Part shown: positions 55,120 to 64,000 of the stretch, piece after piece | Layout: the number at the start of each line of letters is the position of its first letter | How positions within the stretch are numbered: the first letter of the stretch is position 1 | Source: Sodalis sp. Ffu | Lineage (GTDB): Bacteria; Pseudomonadota; Gammaproteobacteria; Enterobacterales; Enterobacteriaceae | Direction of reading: 5' to 3' | NCBI GenBank assembly: GCA_024748595.1 | Contig: CP072944.1 | Location: 1,086,001 to 1,150,000 of the forward strand | Length of the DNA: 64,000 bases | The notes under the pieces: model-generated | Databases searched by the model: none | What the model was told of the DNA's origin: nothing | Seen by the model: the letters and a program-made list of their open reading frames with translations, nothing else | Translations under genes and position numbers: made by a program

Positions 55120-55623
55120 GATAATTGGCAGATCATAATCACTGCCCTTGTTGACGAAATTTAACTGTCTTAACGGATACTCCTCCATCAACTACCGCCG
55201 CAGCTGAATTGCCTGATAATGCACAAATCGACGCTCATAGCCCTAAGAGTCAAACAGTCTATGCTTCTTCTTTTAAGAAGCTGCATGCGGACTCAGATAA
55301 ACTAAAGGTAATTAGCCCTCTGCACCGTAATCGATCGACAAAAGTTAACTTTTGCCCTAGGTAAAATATAATACAAAAAACTATAATAAACACGTGCAAT
55401 CACTATCTACCAATAAAACACAGTAACTACTGGACATAGCTAAGAAAGTTAGCGAAAACACTGCCAGCAGATAAAAGCTAAAACCGATACAGACAAAATG
55501 ACCAAGTCTGATGACAAAAGCGTGTAACTTGCCAACTAGAGATCTCGACCAAATCCTAATAAAAAATAACAGATAACCTGCACTAAACAAAGAAAAATAT
55601 AAAAAAATAAACCAATAACCCAA
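55120..55623 (-). pseudogene. yejM: yejM (pbgA, lapC) relic
   Basis: The N-terminal membrane domain survives at 55381-55623: VGKLHAFVIRLGHFVCIGFS with FYLLAVFSLTF matches LAGRIYSYVSIIGHFSFLVF with TYLLILFPLTF, followed by LLVDSDC for LLIDSEV. A second part at about 55125-55275 reads GYERRFVHY and EEYPLRQLN with KGSD, for the family's EYQRRLIEQ and VQYPLSELR. Frameshifts separate them and the periplasmic domain is lost. YejM senses LPS at the inner membrane and stabilises LpxC control through LapB; it is essential in E. coli. Confidence 0.78.
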
Positions 55624-55643
55624 AATTTATCATTTGGGTTATT
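55614..55643. repeat. 11-bp hairpin at the yejM start
   Basis: AATAACCCAAA pairs with TTTGGGTTATT over an 8-nt loop, overlapping the first codons of the yejM relic. Confidence 0.7.
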
Positions 55644-57610
55644 TATCACGGTAACGATAACCATTTATCATCATAATTTTGTTTTGAACGTATATCAGAA
55701 ATCATACACTGATGTATGAAATGCATTACATATGACCATCAATAACAGATTACTAATACACTTTATATTTGTTCATCATTGTAATATAATATTCGTATCA
55801 TAATTTAACCTTTGCTTATTAAAGCAATATACAATTTCTTTAAGTATTTTTTATTTAAAATTGTAAGTAGTATTACTTAATAAATATTGCTTGATTACAA
55901 TCATTAAAATCGCTAATATGATAATATAAGCATCATAACCTAATAACATAACGATATCTTTCAGAAAATATCGATGATATCTAATATTATTATTTTATAA
56001 TTATTATTTCCTCTTGAACGTTTATTTACCATCAATTGATCTCTATTAATTATTCATTAACTTAGACATTATTTTTAAATAATATCAGCAATTTTATTCC
56101 TTAATCAGCACCTAACTATCATTAACAATGCGTATCATTCACCTTTAGAAGTGACTTCTTTAATTTTAGTATGTTTCACAAATAATTCAAGCATGCTTCT
56201 ACATCAGTTACATGACTCTATCATAAGTTAAAACAATGATTTATGTGTCAAGATATCACACTGTTAGATAGCGCTTATACCAAACACGATACTTCTTTTA
56301 AGCATATTCTAATTTATTAGCTTTCCCAAAACCTTCAGCCCCACATCAATAGTATTATAAGAAATATTATTCTTATATTTTATCCTATACCATTGATGCA
56401 AATGGACTCTAAAAATAGTGTTTATAAAACCTTGTAGTGTCTACAGTACCAAACATGCCATATTATAATATATGGCGCTGAGATATAAAAATTTTAGTGG
56501 CTACACACTGCAAGATAGTGTTCAGTAAAAAATTTTTTATCATACACATTAATCTTTCCATACCATATCTAACTATAAATCACCAGTCGTGATAACAAAA
56601 GTACTTCATCACAGTTTTCTTACTAGGCTAAACAACTTCAAAACACCATCACTGAAACACTAGTTTACCCACATTCGTGATGAGTCTGTGTACCTGTCCT
56701 ACGTTTGAATATAAATTCAATAACGCTATGAATTGGAAATACTAAATAAGTCCTATAACATTAAAACATATATATGATCAGAATCATTTTTACTTTATCT
56801 TTCATTATAACATACTCACTACACCATTTTAAATAGAATATCATTGCCCAAAAAATAGAAAAATTTAGCTTATTATAAGGATAACTATCATGAATACAGT
56901 ATATGCTTTAGCTACCAATTATCTGCTTCACAAACTAAGCAATAACGTTGGCTAAAAATACGACAATTGTGAATCACCTCTCATGCGGCACTGCAATAGG
57001 GCTAGCAGCGTAAACAGCTGCAAAATGATCTGCTCGTAATAAGTGACTTTTGGACTTTCTGATTTCTGATTTAAATAAGCCAATCATATGGAACGCGTAT
57101 TGAATAAAATTACTCAGTTTATATATATCAGTCAATATACAAGTAACGTGAACAATTTTAATAATAAAAAAAGAATCATCGACAGTTAAATTTATTCAAT
57201 AACACCAATTATGAGTGTTATCTATACAATTTCTGATATAGACAACACTGAAATTTTCAGCATTGGTTAGCCAATTTGAAAGGACTGGAAATTAGACACA
57301 TCGTGCTGGAAAGATGAAATTATCACCGCCTACAACGGCTAACGATCTTACTATATGCAAATACTCATAATATGGTTATACATAGCGCAAAAATAATTTT
57401 AACATGAATATTTAATTTGAAGACAGCATTGTTGCATTTTTTGTTAATAAAATAGATAGCAATCTAAATTATATCCACCTAAGATAATAAATCTTAAACC
57501 TACGGTGAAATATTCTTAAAATAAACAAAAGTAGTGATATTATAACCAATTTCATACAAATATTTATTACCATAGAGTCATTCTCGATGATAAGGAAGAA
57601 GCGCACTGTG
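55644..57610. other. 2-kb spacer upstream of pssA
   Basis: No gene recognised. At about 57040-57115 the plus strand carries ATGGAACGCGTATTGAATAA with AATTACTCAG, matching the MVKALNKIT end of the IS903-like transposase. At about 57188-57206 TTTATTCAATAACACC resembles an element end. Confidence 0.45.
57040..57115 (+). mobile_element. Small IS903-like transposase trace
   Basis: MERVLNKITQ on the plus strand, preceded by a damaged copy of the LRDYNAQ stretch (CTGATTTCTGATTTAAATAA), fits the transposase C-terminus seen in better preserved relics. Fragment only. Confidence 0.4.
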
Positions 57611-58966
57611 ATGTTGTCAAAAACTAAACCCAGCAAACACCAACAACACCTTGCACAATTGCCAAAAATCCCACAAACGGTTGACAATATTAAAACGTTA
57701 TATAGCTCTGAAGAATTTTGTTATACGCTGTTACGAATCATCGCCAATGCTAGACAAAGAATTTGTCTGGTTGCTCTTTACTTAGAACAAGATCAAGGCG
57801 GCCAGGGCATCCTTGAGGCCCTCTTTCAAGTAAAACAGGCCCAACCACAACTCCAAATAACAATTCTAGTTGATTGGCATAGGGCACAGCGCGGCCGTAT
57901 CGGCGTTGCCGTCGGTAATACCAACGCTGATTGGTATTACCGCATGGCACAAGCACATCCTGGTATTGATGTGCCAGTATATGGTGTACCAGTGAATACG
58001 CATGAAGCGCTCGGAGTGCTGCATTTAAAAGGTTTTATTGTCGATGATCAGGTCATTTATAGCGGCGCTAGCCTAAACAACGTTTACCTGCATCAAAAAG
58101 ATAAATATCGCTACGATCGTTACCAAATCATCCGAAATCGATCACTAGCTGACACGATGCAGAATTATATCGATCAACAATTGCTTACTGCATCAGCTGT
58201 AAATAGATTAGACAATCCAGATCGACCAAAAAATTTAGAAATTAAAAACGACATCCGCCTATTTCGCCAATCGTTACGGAAATCTAGCTACCACTATCAG
58301 GGGGAAGCAACCCTAGATGAACTTGCTATAACTCCCTTAGTAGGATTAGGAAAACAGAGTCCACTGAATAAAACTATCCACCATTTGATATGTTCGGCCA
58401 ACGATAAACTTATGCTGTGTACTCCATATTTCAATATGCCATCACTGTTAATACATGATTTGATAGATTTGTTGCGCCGAGGAAGGCAAGTAGAGATCAT
58501 AGTTGGCGATAAAACCGCCAATGATTTTTATATCCCAGAGGATCAACCGTTCAAACTTATTGGTGCATTGCCTTACTTGTACGAAATCAACCTACGGCGC
58601 TTCCTGAGTCGACTACAACGTTATGTAAACAACGGGCAATTAATAGTGCGACTATGGAAGGACGGCGATAATAGCTATCATCTAAAGGGAATGTGGGTCG
58701 ATGAAATCTGGCAACTGCTAACTGGTAATAACCTCAATCCCCGCGCTTGGAGACTTGATCTGGAAAATGCGTTATTAATCCATGATCCAAAACAAATGCT
58801 ACAATATCAACGAGAGCGTGAATTAGCCCTTATCCGTAACCATACTCAATGCCTTACTCATTATACCACGTTACAAAGTATAGCTGACTATCCTGTTAAA
58901 ATGCGCAAACTGATTCGTAGACTACGCCGCATCCGAATCGATCTCTTAATCACCAGGATACTCTAA
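57611..58966 (+). CDS. pssA: CDP-diacylglycerol-serine O-phosphatidyltransferase PssA
   Basis: PssA makes phosphatidylserine from CDP-diacylglycerol and serine; Psd then forms phosphatidylethanolamine. It belongs to the phospholipase D family. The 451-residue protein has the two HKD-type motifs, LHLKGFIVDDQVIYSGAS (first half) and YHLKGMWVDEIWQLLTGNN (second half), and ends RRLRRIRIDLLITRIL like E. coli. I start at 57611 (MLSKTKPSKHQQHLAQLPKI); an ATG eight codons upstream is also in frame, and GGAAGAAG lies between them. Intact, and isolated between long spacers. Confidence 0.96.
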   Translation: MLSKTKPSKHQQHLAQLPKIPQTVDNIKTLYSSEEFCYTLLRIIANARQRICLVALYLEQDQGGQGILEALFQVKQAQPQLQITILVDWHRAQRGRIGVAVGNTNADWYYRMAQAHPGIDVPVYGVPVNTHEALGVLHLKGFIVDDQVIYSGASLNNVYLHQKDKYRYDRYQIIRNRSLADTMQNYIDQQLLTASAVNRLDNPDRPKNLEIKNDIRLFRQSLRKSSYHYQGEATLDELAITPLVGLGKQSPLNKTIHHLICSANDKLMLCTPYFNMPSLLIHDLIDLLRRGRQVEIIVGDKTANDFYIPEDQPFKLIGALPYLYEINLRRFLSRLQRYVNNGQLIVRLWKDGDNSYHLKGMWVDEIWQLLTGNNLNPRAWRLDLENALLIHDPKQMLQYQRERELALIRNHTQCLTHYTTLQSIADYPVKMRKLIRRLRRIRIDLLITRIL

Positions 58967-60784
58967 CTACCTACCCATCATGCAATCATTAAGAAGCAAA
59001 ACATGATTCAGAATCAGACAATGCCAAGTTGTGTAGTTTACCATAACCTAACCTGCTTTTAGCAGATGATAGATGTGCAAAATTATGGCCATAATATAAC
59101 TGAACTGGTACAAACACTAGATTAAATATGATACAATATAATTGTCAAGAATTGAAATTCTAATCCGATAACTGTTGCACACATGTCATTTTATCCCATA
59201 CAACTATCCATAATAACCTCGCTAGAACTAAACTACCTGTCTAAAACAACAGAATGGTAAAATACCATCTAATACAAATAAACCCTAACATACGCAGCAC
59301 AAAACTAATAGATAAGATAAAAATACTAAAATATCCAATTGCATCTTCCAGTACACTAATAGAAATAATTTTCTGAAACCAAGACCAAATAATAACCATC
59401 GCAGAACTGCGATAACCACAACAAAGGAGCTTACTAATGATCCCTAAGCTGGGATAAGGGCATCATAAAATACTGAAGAACTATCACAGTGTATTTTGAT
59501 AAATTATGCGACCCATAATTAAACATATACCACACCGTCAAACATCACGATTTCCAACATCTGAATCAACTAGATAGCCCTAAGATCAATGATCACCATC
59601 GCGTCGATGCTTTATCTACCTTCCAAATGCTGCATCAGTGCAACTTCCAACACCAAGCTGGTAAATACTTTATTTTAATAACAATCAAAAAATAATCCAT
59701 TTTACCAAAATAAAACTAATATACCCCTCGTTTTAATTACCCATATCAGCGTCAATTATTTATTTAACTGAGCGCTTTTAAACTTATGTTTAGCTGGTAA
59801 CAATGGCCGATAATTTTAGACGATGTGTGTATAATGCATTAAATTAGAACCGATATTCAAACTCGACCGTATACGAATAGAATGGTAAATCAGTGACTGG
59901 TTATGGAACTCATAAAAGCCCCCTGAAAGTAAATAATCAGAGATATTTGTACGTGGCAAATATAGCCCTTTGACGTCAAACAGCAAAGTTAGAATTAAAT
60001 TAAATAAAATTAGACTATTAAAGTATTTTTAATTTTGATATTTCTATCTTTAATTGAATCGATCTATTACTAAATTTTTATCTAACAAACAGTTATTATT
60101 ACAGAACTATTAGTAAAATAACCATAGTATCCCTTTACTAGGTATTATAATTTGGCAATATTAAAATACATCCATATATTCATGTGCTAATGTCATCTAT
60201 TAAATTACTCTGCAATAGATTAAAGAGCCCTATTTATAACCATACGTATCTACTATAGCTCTTTTTTAACCATATATTATAACCTTTCTATTCACCTTTA
60301 CCAAAACTTTCTATTAAATAAATCGGACTTGTTTTAATAAAGATAAAAGAGACCATTAACTTTAAAACCAATAATATAATATATCGCACATCTACTATCA
60401 TATGAAACTTACGCTAAATACCTTATTTTGACCATGTATTGCAATGTTTTAAACTTTAATTTGCTATCATTATAGCAATATGAGCATGTTACCATATAGA
60501 CTTTTATCATGATAAAAACATTTTACCAATCTACTAGTACAAATAAAAGGACATAGAAAATTTAACATCAATATATTATGATCCTATTTTAATAGAATAT
60601 TGGACATTCATGCATGGCTAAATAATAATATTTGAATTATCTAACTAAATACATGAATAATTCATATTTGATACACATATGTTATGGATTAATATCCAAA
60701 TTGGTAATCTTAAACTTATTATTTTACAATAAAAAATACTAATAATTTACCCTTATATTATAAAATAAATCATTCTAAATTTAA
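58967..60784. other. 1.8-kb spacer between pssA and gyrB
   Basis: No gene recognised. A protein-like piece on the plus strand at about 59520-59660 (HDFQHLNQLDSPKINDHH) is unidentified. The part at about 60180-60440 is a diverged copy of 36100-36380. Confidence 0.45.
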
Positions 60785-63234
<2,450 letters not shown>

Positions 63235-63244
63235 TTAAAATTTA

Positions 63245-63432
63245 GATTGGAAACTTAATATTACTCTGTTCCACTTTAAAAATCTTACACTTTTCATCGA
63301 AAACATCACAAATTTAATTAGCACTAACTAAACTGGCAAACACCTGGTCATAAGTATTTCAACCAATCTACCAATAAACGGCGATCTTCCGTATTCAATT
63401 CGTAAGCAAAATTATCGATAAAATAAAAATAA
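63245..63432 (-). pseudogene. recF: recF relic, C-terminal part
   Basis: FIDNFAYELNTEDRRLLVDW with LKY (about 63362-63430) matches the RecF Walker B region LLDDVASELDDERRELLAER with LKA. Downstream, DEKCKIFKVEQSNIK (about 63250-63300) matches the C-terminal DENSKMFRVEKGKIT. Stops and a frame change lie between. It abuts gyrB as in E. coli. RecF loads RecA at gaps. Confidence 0.85.
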
Positions 63433-64000
63433 TACTAACTGTTTCAGTTAATAAAAAAATTTGTTTTCGACTAACTGCACTAGAAAATATTTTTCGACTA
63501 GCATGTATTTCGGAATATAATAAAAAATATGCATTATGCTAATCAACTCACTCCCTCTCTTTTTTTTGTCCATAAATTATTTAATTCAATGCTAGTACAT
63601 GGATTCATTGATTACCCTATTTTAAGTTTAAGATCTAAATCTGATCATAATCAGGAATTTGTTAAATTATCGTTTTATCTGTCACATAAATTTCTCTGCT
63701 CAATAATCAACTATTGTTGTCAACTGGTTAATTATTTTATTTTTTATAGCCAAAACATCATATTCTAAATACTCTACGCTATCATATCTATCAGGGACTG
63801 ACTGCATTTAATTTTTGGTATATTATGCAAATATCCATTATTTTTATATCAGATACATTACTTGAGATAAGTTAGGGATGGATTATATCATCCATCTTGA
63901 TATCGGCTGTCATAAAATTTACACTAATATTATGTTTTTCTTTAATTCTATATTTTAAATTGCTATCTAGCTTTCACCAAAAATCTTCATCCCAGTGAAA
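63433..64000. other. Terminal spacer without recognisable gene
   Basis: The rest of recF and dnaN would be expected here. The 79-codon plus-strand frame at 63529-63768 has low-complexity, spacer-like content and I treat it as chance. Confidence 0.45.

Noticed and set aside
63529-63768. 79-codon plus-strand frame near the window end
   Set aside because: Low-complexity, spacer-like composition; position fits eroded recF/dnaN rather than a new gene.

Overview
The window looks like a stretch of chromosome from an enterobacterial (gammaproteobacterial) insect endosymbiont in mid-decay. The intact proteins are close in sequence and length to Escherichia/Yersinia/Sodalis-type orthologues. They stand as islands in long AT-rich spacers that carry broken relics of the genes normally found there. 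Intact genes cover roughly 42% of the window (my estimate from summed gene lengths). No intact transposase, prophage, CRISPR array or secretion system was seen. A Sodalis-allied or Serratia-type symbiont fits, but I cannot name the species from sequence alone.

Layout. 1-18 kb is the zapG-degQ/murA-ibaG/mla/kdsD-kdsC-lptC-lptA-lptB-rpoN-ptsN-rapZ region. zapG (3' end), degQ, murA, ibaG, kdsD, kdsC, lptB and rapZ are intact. degS is not found, mlaB/E/F, rpoN and ptsN are recognisable pseudogenes, and lptC and lptA are joined in one reading frame. 16.6-31 kb holds tRNA-Gly, orn, an rsgA relic, psd, mscM, epmA, tRNA-Phe, fxsA, groES-groEL, epmB and efp. The complete EF-P lysylation set seen here is epmA, epmB and efp. 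33.7-38.3 kb holds cysE, yibN, an asmA relic and dcd. 40-50 kb holds an mrp relic, a C-terminally truncated metG, folE and lysP. 52.9-55.6 kb holds a mepS relic, rplY, tRNA-Pro(GGG) and a yejM (pbgA/lapC) relic. 57.6-63.4 kb holds pssA, gyrB and a recF relic.

Functional picture. The cell keeps peptidoglycan precursor synthesis (murA), Kdo synthesis (kdsD, kdsC), LPS export (lptC-A, lptB), phosphatidylethanolamine synthesis (pssA, psd), chaperonin, EF-P modification, GTP cyclohydrolase I, dCTP deaminase, serine acetyltransferase and gyrase. It has lost sigma-54, PtsN, the Mla lipid-transport system, YejM, AsmA, Mrp, RsgA, MepS and RecF at these loci.

Most spacers contain degraded copies of one IS5/IS903-like element. 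They are recognised by terminal repeats resembling TTTGTTGAATAAATC and by traces of the transposase C-terminal motif (R)DYDAQ-G-EAM-M--ALNK. One such relic splits kdsD from kdsC and another fills the degS position. Several near-perfect or perfect hairpins with 12-23 bp arms also occur, some inside or overlapping genes.

Most interesting observations: the in-frame LptC-LptA fusion; a tRNA-Phe with G at position 37; MetG truncated exactly before its C-terminal tRNA-binding domain, whose relic is still visible; a rhodanese (YibN) with Ser in place of the catalytic Cys; and the unexplained perfect palindromes. I did not find a convincing novel multi-gene system.
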